Shown here one piece after another: positions 1-11,171 of a stretch of DNA of 64,000 nucleotides. A program made the position numbers and the translations under genes. Below the pieces are notes generated by a model. It saw nothing but the letters and a program-made list of their open reading frames with translations. It searched no databases and had not been told where the DNA came from. This stretch comes from Linum tenue (lineage: Eukaryota > Streptophyta > Magnoliopsida > Malpighiales > Linaceae), in NCBI GenBank assembly GCA_946122785.1, contig CAMGYJ010000011.1, positions 7,874,001-7,938,000 of the forward strand. The letters run 5' to 3'. Positions within the stretch are counted from its first letter, which is position 1. Every line of letters starts with the position of its first letter.

Positions 1-972
1 ATGGAATGGGGGTATCACGGAGGCCTTTACGGCATCTAGAGGGCTCCGACAGGGCTGCCCCCTCTCGCCCTATTTGTTCACCCTATGCATGGAGAGATTG
101 GGCCACCTGATTTCCGCGGCAGTGGAGGAGGGACGATGGAAGCCGATCCGGCTATCCAACCCAGGTCCTAAGCTTTCCCATCTCTTTTTCGCTGGAGACT
201 TAATCCTTTTCAGTGTGGCATCGCAGGAACAAGTACAGGTGATTTTGCAATGCTTGGATGAGTTTGGAGCTGCCTCGGGGCAGCAAGTGAGCCGACCTAA
301 CTCCCGAGTTTATTTTTCAAAGAATGTCGCCGCCCCTATTGGAGTGGATATTAGCCGCGCCTTGGATATTCCGGAAACAAAAAATTTGGGTCGCTATTTG
401 GGGGTTCCTGTGATCCATGACAGGGTTTCTAAAGCTATTTACACAGAGCTCATTGACAGGATTGATTCTCGACTGGCCGGGTGGAAAGTGAAGTCTCTCT
501 CTATGGCGGCACGGATTACTCTAGATCAATCTGTGCTCTCGTCCCTGCCGGCTTATACCATGCAAACGGCTTTCCTCCCCGCTTTAGTTCGAGAATACAT
601 TGATAGGAAGATCAGGGGTTTCATATGGGGAAGCTCGGAGCAAGGCCAGAAGATCCACCTTGTTGACTGGGATACTATTTGTAAGCCAAAAGAAGAAGGG
701 GGTCTGGGATTGCGCACTGCGACAAAAATGAATGACGCCTTAATGATAAAAATAGCATGGCGCCTTCTCACCGAGCCTGAAAGCTTGTGGGCAAAAGTCG
801 TTCGGGGGAAGTATATCAGGGAAACGGAGAGGGGTTGGCAACCACGAGTCTCCTACCGCTTATCCAACCTCTGGAGAGGTGTTCTGCGCGTGCTCCACTA
901 TGTGCCGGAGGGTACACTATGGAATATAAGAAGTGGTATGCAAACCCGAATTTGGTCCGATGTTTGGTTGTA
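1..972 (+). pseudogene. LINE reverse transcriptase fragment, active site mutated (left arm)
   Basis: The reading frame encodes the C-terminal half of a non-LTR retrotransposon RT. The motif expected as FADD reads FAGD near 187-201 (SHLFFAGDLILF), so the first catalytic aspartate is lost. Conserved downstream blocks include LGRYLGVPV and a RITL-type segment typical of plant L1 RT. The frame stops at 971-973. The mirror copy reads FARD at the same place. This RT could not be active. Confidence 0.88.
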
Positions 973-1179
973 GGATGGTCCGCCGCTTGAAAATTTCGCT
1001 GCAAATCTTCCGGCAGAAGCTAGGGACTTGACAGTAGCAGAGATGGTTCTGAATGGCCAATGGAACTTGGATTTTGTTCGTGCCTTCCTCCCTGAGCCGA
1101 TGATCGTACAACTCCAACTCCACCCGGTACCATTCGAGGAGGGCCCCGGATATTCCCACTTAGAGGCTTTCCCATTCAG

Positions 1180-2242
1180 GTAAATTCACGTTGCAGACGG
1201 CGTATGCTCTCACGAGGGAAGATGGGGATGAGGTACACTATAATCCAACTTGGAAGGCTGTCTGGAAAATCCTGGGGCCGCAGCGAACAAAGACTTTGTT
1301 CTGGTTGGTGCTACACGAACGGTTGCTTACGAATGCAGAGAGGTTCCATCGGCATTTGGCGACCATGGATAAGTGCACTATATGCGGAGGAGGTCCGGAA
1401 ATAGCGATCCATGTCATACGCGACTGTGCCTATGCTCGTGACGTGTGGTCGCATTTCTTGGCAGATGAGCCCGACCGGGACTTCTTCCAGGCGGACATTC
1501 CATGTTCGGGACTCCACTACCTAACGGATAGCAGCCCCATTGTGGACGCCTCCATCTTCGCCCTGGTTTGCTGGCAACTGTGGCAAAATCGCAATGCATG
1601 GGTTTTTGAGAAGCATTTGGTGGCACCCATGCAGATCGCTGGACGTATTAAGTTGCTTCGAAGCCAGGTTTCCTTGGCTTTTAAGGCGTCGCAGAACTTC
1701 ACAGGAGGAGATAGCAGGTGTACCAGGAACATCAGCTGGCAATGTCCGCCATTTGCTTGGGCTAGCCTGAATACGGATGGTTCCGTGCTTCTATCCCAGA
1801 ACAGCGCTGCTGCAGGAGGAGTGATAAGAAGAGAAGATGGACGGATGTTGCGGGCCTTCTCGACGAACTTGGGAGGCGGTTCAATCACCCACACAGAACT
1901 GGCAGGCATCGAGCAGGGCCTGCGTATTACCTAGGATATGGGGATTCGAAAGCTTGCGGTTCAGACTGACTCGGCGACAACTATCTCGTTGATACAGGAG
2001 GACCCTTCGAGCCACCCGCATCGTATGCTTGTGAAGTCCATCTGACGGTTCCTGCCTCTAGAGTGGGAGGTCACTATTGATCATGTTTTTTGGGAGGGCA
2101 ACTTTGTAGCTGATTTTCTGGCTTCCCGGGGTCACTCACTTCCTATTGGTTTACATGTGATTGACAATCCTAACCCGAGTCAGGGTTACTGGTTGTACTA
2201 CGACACTATCGGGGTTCAAACTCCTCGCTTGGTTATTAATTA
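1180..2242 (+). pseudogene. LINE zinc-binding and RNase H domains (left arm)
   Basis: The frame from about 1191 encodes an RT-associated zinc-binding domain: W-x-lgp...TKTLFWLVLHERLLTN followed by CTICGGGPE...H...RDC, giving a Cys-Cys-His-Cys set. It continues into an RNase H domain with the catalytic-type motif NTDGSV near 1768-1786 and the ELAGIEQGL helix. A stop at 1932-1934 cuts the RNase H, whose remaining residues (QTDSATTISLI and VADFLASRGHS-like text) continue in frame to about 2240. Confidence 0.88.
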
Positions 2243-2285
2243 AGGGTTGGGGCGCCCCTTAGCGCTCCGTTTGCTACAAAAAAAA

Positions 2286-4967
2286 GATGGGGAATCTCTT
2301 GTTCCTACAATTGCAACCGAATGACATAAATCTTATGGACGTTAACAATCAAAGTATATATAAAATATTAATGCGATTGTCAAAAAACCTGATATTCTCC
2401 ATCACGACTCTAAAAGTTTTAATGTTATATGGATGGTTTCATGTCGTGGTAATGGAAACTAAACGACCTGTTAGATTTGTTTACAAAGAGGTTGACAAAG
2501 ATATAATTCGATTAAGTTGAATAATTAAATATATCTATCTAAAAATAGAATTATAGTAGTACATGAATTGTAAATATATTCACCTGCTAGATGGGTATGA
2601 TCAGAACGTATAGGTGTAGTCTTCAAACGAGATATCTCTAGAAACTTCGAAAGGGAAGCGATAGACTCGATTGTTCCATACCAAATAATTGTCATAAATT
2701 TCGACAAAATCTACAGCAGATTTAATGTGTAGTCGTAGATCACATGGAGAGTAACGATTTCTAGACAGTGCAGGAATCAGTAACAGTCCGACATAATGTA
2801 AATGCGCCTTGTTCCGATTAAATATTTGACCATCTCATAGTACTTGGGAAAAGTAAAACCTTCTATAGTGTTTTCCTGTTATTGAAATAAATTCATGTTA
2901 GACGACGACGACAACAACAACAACAAACACATGCTTTCCATATATACTTAAAGGGAACCACCTCTTTTTCGAACCATATTGTTTAAAGTGCAGCTGAACC
3001 AGGAACGTCTCTGCTGATCCATTGGTGAATGAGTCGAACAACCAATGGTCGCTCTAAGATACCTCATGAAAGTTCTTTGATGGTTATTGAAGAATTTATT
3101 GGATCAACGAAAAAAACATGGCTCTTAGAATATATGTTACTTGAGGCATTGGTCGGTTAAAGATATACTCTTAGATTGAACATATTTTCAGGTGAATAAG
3201 TATAAAATAAATTTGACCGTACTGAAAATACCACCACATCAAATTAATAACCTTCGGGTGAGCTAGACAAAATATAATTCCTCGACATAATAGAATACCA
3301 CCTAACAAAAATAATAGACACTCTGGTCAACCATCACATTGATACTATAATCATTTATGTATCACCGATCATAAGAAGACAAAACAAGTTACTCGATACC
3401 TTGTAAAAGTCGATGGAACAGGTGACTGGAAAGTGGATTTAAAAAAACAGAAAAATAAATAATCAATTTCCACAGTGTGTTTGAAGCTTCGGGAACACAG
3501 AAGGAGGAATGAAGAGAGAAACAATACGATTGTTGAACAATCTCCGTGATGGTTGATGTTTGGAGGCTCAGTCTAGCTCACGCGGGAAACGAATCTACTT
3601 ATTGCTTATGAGATCAAATTGACATGGTTGAAGAGGAGAGAGTGAAGGTTGTCTCCTGTTTGGTTTATATATTTGACCGGAGGAAGAAAGATTTACAGCA
3701 AGACTCTACTCATCTTCTAATTATATATGGTCTCAACATGGTTACTCACGTACACCTCTTCACTATCCATTGCCCTTCTCCTGGTCCAATTTTTTTTCTT
3801 GATCACCCTCCTCTGGGGAATTTTTTTTAACACCAATGAGTAATTCACTTTACCAAACCAAACTCTCAAATTTCAGTTTGTCTCGAAATTGAGCAGTCAC
3901 GGCAAAAAGTCAGTAAAAAGAACCACAGAGAAGAAACTTAGAGAACTCACATAGCAGAGAAAGACAAACTGTCAAAATTGAGCAGTCTCGAATTTCAGTT
4001 TTAGATGCAGTTTGCTCACCAATCTATATTCTGCTTTCTTCTTTTATGTGTAAAGTCTCCATCGCACAGTGACCACATTCCCACAACAGGTAACAAACAT
4101 AAAACAACAATCCAAGATAATTATAATATTAGTACTAATAGGGACAATTCATAGCGCAATTATTCCATTATACGTACAATAAATATTTAAGAGTTAGTCA
4201 CCATCGCAAAAAATCTCTATCGTAATCAATATGTCCTGCCAAAAAAGGGCACTATATCATTGCTCATTGTGGCCTACGAGTATCAATAGTTATTTGCCTT
4301 TACTGTTTCTTTCACGACAAAATCCAAAGAAAAACCTCTCTTTTCGATACTAGAGGGACACTGAATCGAAAAAGTGAGTTGTTTAGTGTTAAGTGGTTAA
4401 TCGTTACCAAAACCGTTGGTTAACCGTTGATATAATCGCTCACGATATACAACATACAAGAATTGTATAATACATTAATTTAAGAATGAAATTAATCAAA
4501 ATATCAATGAACATAAACAATTTCAAATTCAAATCATACCAAAATATCTAACAAATGATTCAAACTGTTTCACAAAAAGAAACATAATTTTTCTAATCAA
4601 GTTAAAAATTACGGTGTCAAACGGTAATGGACCACAGTAAGTCGATAAGGAGGTTAAACATGAGAAGATAAAGCACAAATAAAATTAATAATTCTGGTTT
4701 GACGGACTTAGTTTACGTTAAAGTATTTTTTAAAAAAACATTTGATTAAATAATGAACCAATGAAAGAGTTAAAATGTGGTGGTTCATTTGGTTTTATGT
4801 TGAACTGTGGAAGATCGTTCGTTCCATCAATAACAATAAACAGTGAAACTGACCATTATTTTAACTAGTTTGGTGGTTCTACTGGCTTAGCTGTTGATCG
4901 GGTTCGATTCTTTTAACAATGAAAAAACCTCGATACTTGGAAATAACAACAACAAAATTTGTACACA
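2286..4967. other. Gene-free AT-rich stretch of left arm
   Basis: I see no supported gene here. It contains a (GAC)n(AAC)n microsatellite at about 2902-2928, shorter than its counterpart at 24875-24902, and short open frames under 80 codons that are not preserved between the arms. A block near 3860-4010 repeats short words such as gagcagtc twice. The mirror region is 22839-25517. Confidence 0.6.
2902..2928. repeat. (GAC)n(AAC)n microsatellite, short allele
   Basis: About four GAC units followed by four to five AAC units. The mirror copy at 24875-24902 has more GAC/AAC units, showing replication slippage after the arms separated (or allelic difference). Confidence 0.85.
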
Positions 4968-4975
4968 ATCCAACG

Positions 4976-5592
4976 TAGGGGTGGGAAATGGGACGAGATT
5001 GGGTACCAAATTTCATCCCATATCCCAAACTCGTACGGATAATGGGTACCCAAACTGCCAATTTATACCCGTTCAAAATGGGAACAATTACAAAATTACA
5101 TCGGGAACAAAATAATAAAATTACACTTTAAACAAATTGACATACTGTCCCCATAAGGCAATAACTCATCAAACAAAATAACAAGATAAAGCTAACTGAG
5201 TTTGAACAACAAAATATCAAAATTTGAGCTACTGTAATTGTCCCCATAGGCCATAACTAATATGTTTAAGCTGTTGTCCCCTTAGTGCCTGTAATTGTCC
5301 CCATAAGCTACTGTAATGACAAAGTTTAACAAAGTTCAAGCTCCTGTCCACAGACCACAAGTGCATTCGGCGTTAGTAGACCACAAGTGCATTCGGCGTT
5401 AGTGTCTTAGTGGGACAATAACAACCCATTGTTAACATGAAAATGAAATTCCCACATGAGGTGAAAATGAGATTTCCCACATGACAATAAGAACTCAAAA
5501 AATGGGTATTTGGGTATCCGTAACCGGTAACCCTAAAAAAATGGAATGTGTATGGGTATACCCAAATACTCATTTTCCATTGCCCACCTCTA
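4976..5592. mobile_element. Non-autonomous hAT-type element A, left arm
   Basis: This 617-bp element begins TAGGGGTGGGAAATGG and ends in ...CATTGCCCACCTCTA, so the ends are imperfect inverted repeats. It is bounded by a perfect 8-bp target duplication ATCCAACG at 4968-4975 and 5593-5600, the duplication length of hAT transposases. No transposase is present. A 26-bp direct duplication lies inside at about 5351-5402. The mirror copy at 22214-22830 is also 617 bp with the same duplication. Confidence 0.93.
5351..5402. repeat. 26-bp direct duplication inside hAT element A
   Basis: The unit agaccacaagtgcattcggc plus gttagt occurs twice back to back. The mirror copy at about 22404-22455 has the same two units, so the duplication predates formation of the palindrome. 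Confidence 0.85.
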
Positions 5593-5600
5593 ATCCAACG

Positions 5601-8127
5601 ATTAAATTAAGTATAGGAACGAAACGCCCTCCCCCCGCCCCTCTTCCAACTCCACCAATTGTCACACATTCCCAGAAATACTATCACTATCTTAAGCACC
5701 GAAGATAGTTTACTATTGCTTTGTCAGGCAAATATATCGTTGTACAAATGACCATTTTCAAATGTCCTTAAGAAATGTTTGCTATATAATACCAACGGTA
5801 TTTCAGAAATGTACAACACACAGTATATAAATATTAAGTTGGATTTATCATCATCCATAATAAATGAGTTTCAAGTCTGAAAACGACGCCTGTTTTGTCT
5901 CTTTAGAAGCAGTACTGCAACAGGCAACATAATAAATTAATAATTAACCACCGACGTTAACTTTCCGAAATAACCAACCTTCTTTTCTTTCTCCTTCCCT
6001 TTCGGTTTTTTCCTCTTTCTCTTCACTATTTATTGGGCCAACACAGTTTTGCTTCAACTTGCTATACCCCAAGGCCCAAGTTTGAGAATTCAAGCAGAAA
6101 GAATATGCAATGCATGGTTTTACATTTTGAAGGGTCCGACCGATCCAGACTCTTTTGACCACTTTGATTGGTAACCATTGATAAACTGGTTGGTTGCTGC
6201 CCTGCCCGTCTGCAGATTGCAGACAGCCCAACCACTTGCAGTCGTAGATATATAGCTGAAAAATCCTTACATTTTGATGGCATTTGTTTCTTATAGTAAC
6301 AAAAAAGTTATAACCATAGTTTAGGATTTAGGTTACGTCGATTTCTTATGCACAATCACTTTTGCTTTCTTTTACGGGATGAGTTAGGATGGTTGCTGTT
6401 TTTTTAGTAACCATCGTGGCTACCTACATCTCCACATTTCATTTTTAACATTTTTAAATTGACAAACACGATTTATTAGGGATAATTTTGGAAAAAAATA
6501 ATAACCAGACTGGATTACTATTCCTAATTTTTTTTCCATATATTATCCTTAAACCCTAAATAATTATCCCACCTCTAATAATCTAACCGTCTCCTCCCTC
6601 TCTCTCCCCTCGGCGTGACTCCACAACGGCAGCCACCGCCGTCCGCCATGCCTCCCTCTCTGTCCACCCACCCACCCGCCCACCCACGTCCTCCATCCAT
6701 CCATCCCTCCATTCTTACACCCACCCCACCCCATCTCATCCCATCTCTCTCTCTCTCTCACTCACTGTTGGTGTGACGATGAGGAAGCAACCCTCAGCCG
6801 GATTCGAGATCTAGCTTTTTTTGCATTGGTATGTATTTCTTTCATATTAGTATTGATTTTTCGTAGTTGTATTTTTTTTATTGGTATTGATGGTATTGTA
6901 TTGATATTGATCTTCATATATTGGTATTTGTTCAATCTACAATGGTATTGGTTAATAAGTGGTGTACATTGTGATAACGATAGTGGTAGTGTTTTTTCGC
7001 TTTGGTATTGATTATGTAATGGTGTTGTTTTTATGGTATTGATGTTATTGTATTGGTAGTGATCTTCATGTATTTGTATTAGTTAAATTTGCAATGGTAG
7101 TGGTTAATAAGTGGTATATGTTGTGTTAGTGGTAGTGTTTTACGTTTTGGTATTGACTTCTTATTTTTTCTATAATGGTATTGGTGCTCTTCGAAGTGAT
7201 AATGGTTGTCTAATGGATTGGTAGTAGTTTTTTTTTTTTTTTTTGCGCAGAAAGATTGAGAAAAATAAGGAAATTATATATGGTTGGAGATTACGGAAGC
7301 GAGAGGAAGAGAGAGAATTATAATTAATAGATTTTTGTAACTGCCTAAAATATAATTTATTATAAAAATTAATTAATATAATTTATTTTTCCATAACCAA
7401 TTTACCCTTAGTAACCATGGTGATAACCCCTCCCTGATTTTACTAACTATTGTTTAGTGTACGCTACCTGTCATGCATCTTCATGCCTTGAATTTATAGT
7501 GCACGCTACCCAACCAGCCGCGTCATGAATTAAGAATCAAGGATACAGCTCCCGAGAAACCACACGAATTGGCTAGGGAGAATAACAATGATGCGGTTGA
7601 TGAATTACATGAAATGGTCATCCCATGAACAATTATTCAACTGTAGAAGGAACGAGTAGAACAAAAAAAATGAATAAAAGAACATCTACCGACATGAGGA
7701 AGAAAGAAAATTGTGAGAATTCCCTTCAAAGATAGGAACGGTTTTATAGGAATGGAAATGGACAACTATGTGGTGGTACAAGCACATGCAACGACATTAA
7801 ACGTCTCCAATACTGCATGTATAGGACAGCAACAGTGCACACCAACTGTAAGGACACAAGCATAGTGTACGTCCTTTTCACATTGAGTACAAGCAGACAA
7901 AATAGAGAGAGCTCACCTAGACGCGTCCGTAGGGAAGGAGCTCCTCCTTGGCTACAGTATGCTTCCATCCAAAATTATATATTCTAATAAGTGCCATTTT
8001 AACAACTCAAGTTGAAAAGAACACCAAATAATAGGTAACCAACACCAATAATGACGAAGAGAGAGAGAGAGTTAAGTCATGAGAGTGAAATATCAATACT
8101 TCTCGTTGCAACTCAGATTTATAATTT
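5601..8127. other. Gene-free stretch with an unclassified repeat (left arm)
   Basis: No supported gene. From about 6380 to 7440 lies a repeat with motifs such as TTAGTAACCAT near 6401 and CTTAGTAACCATGG near 7408. Its centre (about 6826-7240) is a degenerate array rich in TGGTATTGAT and GGTAGTGTTTT, partly a duplication of about 150 bp (blocks starting near 6880 and 7032). A CT-rich run sits at 6594-6760. A related copy lies at 34985-35320, and the mirror copy is at about 20380-21440. The class is unknown. Confidence 0.55.
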
Positions 8128-8535
8128 GGGGTTGTTTGGAAGTTGTGATTGTTAGAATTGTGTTTGTTGAATACATGTATTGTGATTTGTGCACAATACA
8201 ATGTTTGGAAGTGTCAAAATGTTAAACAATGCATGCATTGTTTTAGGTAGGTCCCACCAACAATCACAAAAATGATGCATTATACAATCTCAACTAAAAG
8301 TTGAGATTGTTGTGATTGTTGGGTTTAGATTTGTGTCAACTTTTTCTTTCCATTTATATCTCCCAATATTTTTTGTCTTATTCTAAAAGTTGAGGGTAAA
8401 TGTGACATTTCCCCATAAAAGTAACTATCTGTGAATCAATGCATAAAGTAGAATCTCAACAACCAAACAATGTATTGTTAAAATGCATCCATTGTATCAA
8501 TATAATGCGATTTAACCACAAAACCACAACCTTAT
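8128..8535. mobile_element. MITE-like segment, left arm (tentative)
   Basis: The segment starts GGGGTTGTTTGGAAGTTGTG and near 8450-8480 carries the partly inverted counterpart (AATCTCAACAACCAAACAATG). A 25-nt hairpin (AATCTCAAC/GTTGAGATT) lies near 8286-8310. The TIR-like word TTGTTTGGAAGTT is shared with the MITE at 35490-36224. No clear target duplication was found, so the ends are approximate. A PIF/Harbinger-like origin is a guess. The mirror copy is at about 19300-19680. Confidence 0.5.
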
Positions 8536-8687
8536 TTCCCCCCAACCCTAGCCATTCTTGCTGCCGCTTCTATACGATCCTCCGGAGATATTGTTAGTGA
8601 GCCTTCACGCCATAGAACTTGGCTGAAGAGTTTCTTCTCATAGCCATGGGTTGGCTTCTATTCCATACCCTTCCACTTACTTAAAAT

Positions 8688-11066
8688 TAGGGGTGGAAAT
8701 TGGGGTGAGTGTGGTTACCCACCCCACATTTTGCGGGTAACCACACCCACAAATATAGAATTATGGTACCCACAACCCGCCACATAGTGGGTAGTGGTTA
8801 ACCACTATCCATTACAGGTTGGTGCGGGTTGGATGTGGATACCCACAAAAATTTCCTTCCTTCACCCTTTGGACTCGTACATGATAAACCTATCGGTCGA
8901 GTGACGACAAAAAAAAACCCATTGAGTTAAAACTAAGTAAAGAAGCCCAAGACATGGAACGAGCGAGGATCCGGTATTCGGAACCTCCTAAGTAGTCAGC
9001 CTCCCTCTCCTCGATTCACTTCACTCACTTACATGTCACTTCACTTTCTTTAGGAAATGCATATTGATAACGAGCATGGGTTGGAGGGGATCTATTCTAA
9101 GTATACACAAAAACAAAAAACCCGAGTTGCGAAATTAGTGTCTTTTTACACAAAAACAAAAACCTACATAAAAGAGAGTTAATAAAGTTCTAAATAAACT
9201 ATAAACCACATTTATTGGCTTTGTATTGTTATAAAATTAACATATACCACGCGGACAATGCTTATTTAATAAAAGTACCTCATACGAACACGATGTATTG
9301 ACTTGTTTTTGTTTTATAAATAACTATATATTTGATTTTGGAGCATATTTTAATTTTTAGCATTTTACTTTTCACGTAATTTAATATTACAAAGTATTAT
9401 TAATAAATAAATATACTTAGTGTGGTTATTGTGGGTTAACCGATGTGGATAGTGGTTAACCACTAACCATAAAAATTAATATTTTGCTACCCACACCCAA
9501 CCCACTATCCAGAAATTGTGGGTATGGTTACCCACAATTAGAACTGTCAAAATTGAACCCGACCCGACTAACTCGCCCAACCCACCCGACCCACAACCCG
9601 TCCGTAACCCGATTTAACAAAAAATCAACCACCAGAAGCCCGCCCGTAACCCGAAACCAATTGACCCATAATCCGATCATCCCATAACTCGATGAACTCG
9701 TTATTCGATCCAACCCATAACCCGACCCATATATAACCCGAATGATTCATAACCCAAATAACCTGTAACCGAACCAAACCCAACTCGAATAACCCGAATA
9801 ACCCATTTGACCCGAATGCTTGTACAAAAATTCAATGTATACATTATTATATTTTTAAATTTACCAAGAAAGAACTGTTGTTCTCATAATAATTGAAAAA
9901 TTATTTGTAGAATTGATGTTATAAATTGAGTTTTTTCTTAAATATTTAATTTTTAAAATAATAATATGTGAAATATCTTTTCATTCATTTTTTATTTTAT
10001 GAAATTCAAAGGATAAATTTTTGAAGATAATAGGAAAAGTTAGACACAAATTCGTATCTCCACCACCCATAAATATATTAAAAAAATCAACCCATGAAAA
10101 TCAATGAAATCCCCAAAATCAATGATCCCTATCAAGATATATAAGTAGATAGTTTACCCTTCTTACTTCATTCTCAACTTTTTATTGATTTTTTATAAAT
10201 TAATAAATCGACGATTCGAACTAGATGATAATATCATATTTGAGTGAATCGTTGTTCGACCCATAAGTTTTCGGATGAGATGTTACCGTGAATATATAAA
10301 AAATTGTGAAGATATATAAGTGGGTGATTCGGAATGATGTTCATAAGTCTTCGTGAAAATGAAGAGACACACATCTAGTTCATACTATATTTAATTAAGA
10401 CGATTCATTTCGAGATGTATAAGCATATAGTCTACCTTTTTTACTTCATTCTCAAATTTTTACTGATTCAATTTTTTTATAAATTAATAAAATATGTGAA
10501 GTTACAATCTCTCACCATAAACAAAAAAATTACAACCAACAACAAAGCTTTTATATACACTATTTTATTTATATTTAGTTTTTATAGTAACATAATGGAT
10601 ATTTAATTTGTATGTGTAACATATTATCATATTATCATTTTCTTAAATTTTGTATCATTACCTACAATTTATATTCATATATTGATAGTTTGTAAAATAT
10701 TATTTTCTGTTAAGAAGTAAATGATCCAATGGGTTGACCCGAATAACCCATAATCCGACCTGACCGAACTTGAATTAACCCGCAATCCAATAAACCCATA
10801 ATTTGATGCACCCGTAACCCGACCCGATCCGTAACCCAATTGACTAGTGACCTGATTGACTCGTAACCCAATTGACCTGCAACCCAATTAAACCCGATCC
10901 AAATTGAAACCGACCCGATTGAACTCGCAACCCGATTGAACCCAACCCGGTTAGACCCAATCCGAACATGACCCAACCCGCCCAATTGACACCTCTACCC
11001 ACAATATATGCGGTTTGGTGCGGTTTGCGGATTACCCGCAATGCGCAAACCAAACTTCCACCCATA
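8688..11066. mobile_element. hAT-type element B (outer), left arm
   Basis: It starts TAGGGGTGGAAATTGGGG and ends ...AAACTTCCACCCATA. The flanks are CTTAAAAT (8680-8687) and CTTACAAT (11067-11074), an 8-bp target duplication with one mismatch, as in hAT insertions. It is interrupted by hAT element C at 9539-10997, so its own sequence is about 0.9 kb. No transposase frame is visible. The distal boundary is about 0.1 kb downstream of the KO stop codon. Confidence 0.85.
9539..10997. mobile_element. hAT-type element C, nested in B, left arm
   Basis: This 1,459-bp non-autonomous element has ends TAGAACTGTCAAAATTGA and ...CAATTGACACCTCTA and a perfect 8-bp duplication CCCACAAT at 9531-9538 and 10998-11005. 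Both subterminal regions (9556-9840 and 10725-10985) are arrays of degenerate ACCCGA/AACCCG words, inverted with respect to each other. The middle is AT-rich. No transposase. Confidence 0.92.
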
Positions 11067-11171
11067 CTTACAATTATATCCCCACCAAAAACAACATTGC
11101 CCTAAACAAAACAGACACCAACAACTCTTTCGTAAAACGGCTCCACACTTTGATCTCACCCTCAATTTTCT

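Larger units (their letters stand above)
1..2285 (+). mobile_element. L1-type LINE, 3' part (left arm)
   Basis: This is the 3' half of a plant L1-like LINE, already inside the reverse transcriptase at the window edge. Order: RT palm motifs (GLRQGCPLSP near 43-72), RT C-terminal region, a zinc-binding RT-associated domain and an RNase H domain. It ends in a run of A at about 2277-2285. Frames are broken by stops and shifts, for example between 972 and 1180 and again at 1932. The mirror copy is at 25518-28961. Confidence 0.92.

Noticed and set aside
6380..7440. Assigning the unclassified repeat to Mutator because of TAGTAACCAT words near both ends.
   Set aside because: The words are in direct, not clearly inverted, arrangement and no 9-bp duplication was found, so the class is left open.
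9541..10985. Short regularly repeated ACCCG words that could be taken for a CRISPR-like or satellite array.
   Set aside because: The words are degenerate, have no unique spacers, and lie inside a hAT-type element with 8-bp target duplications in a plant genome.
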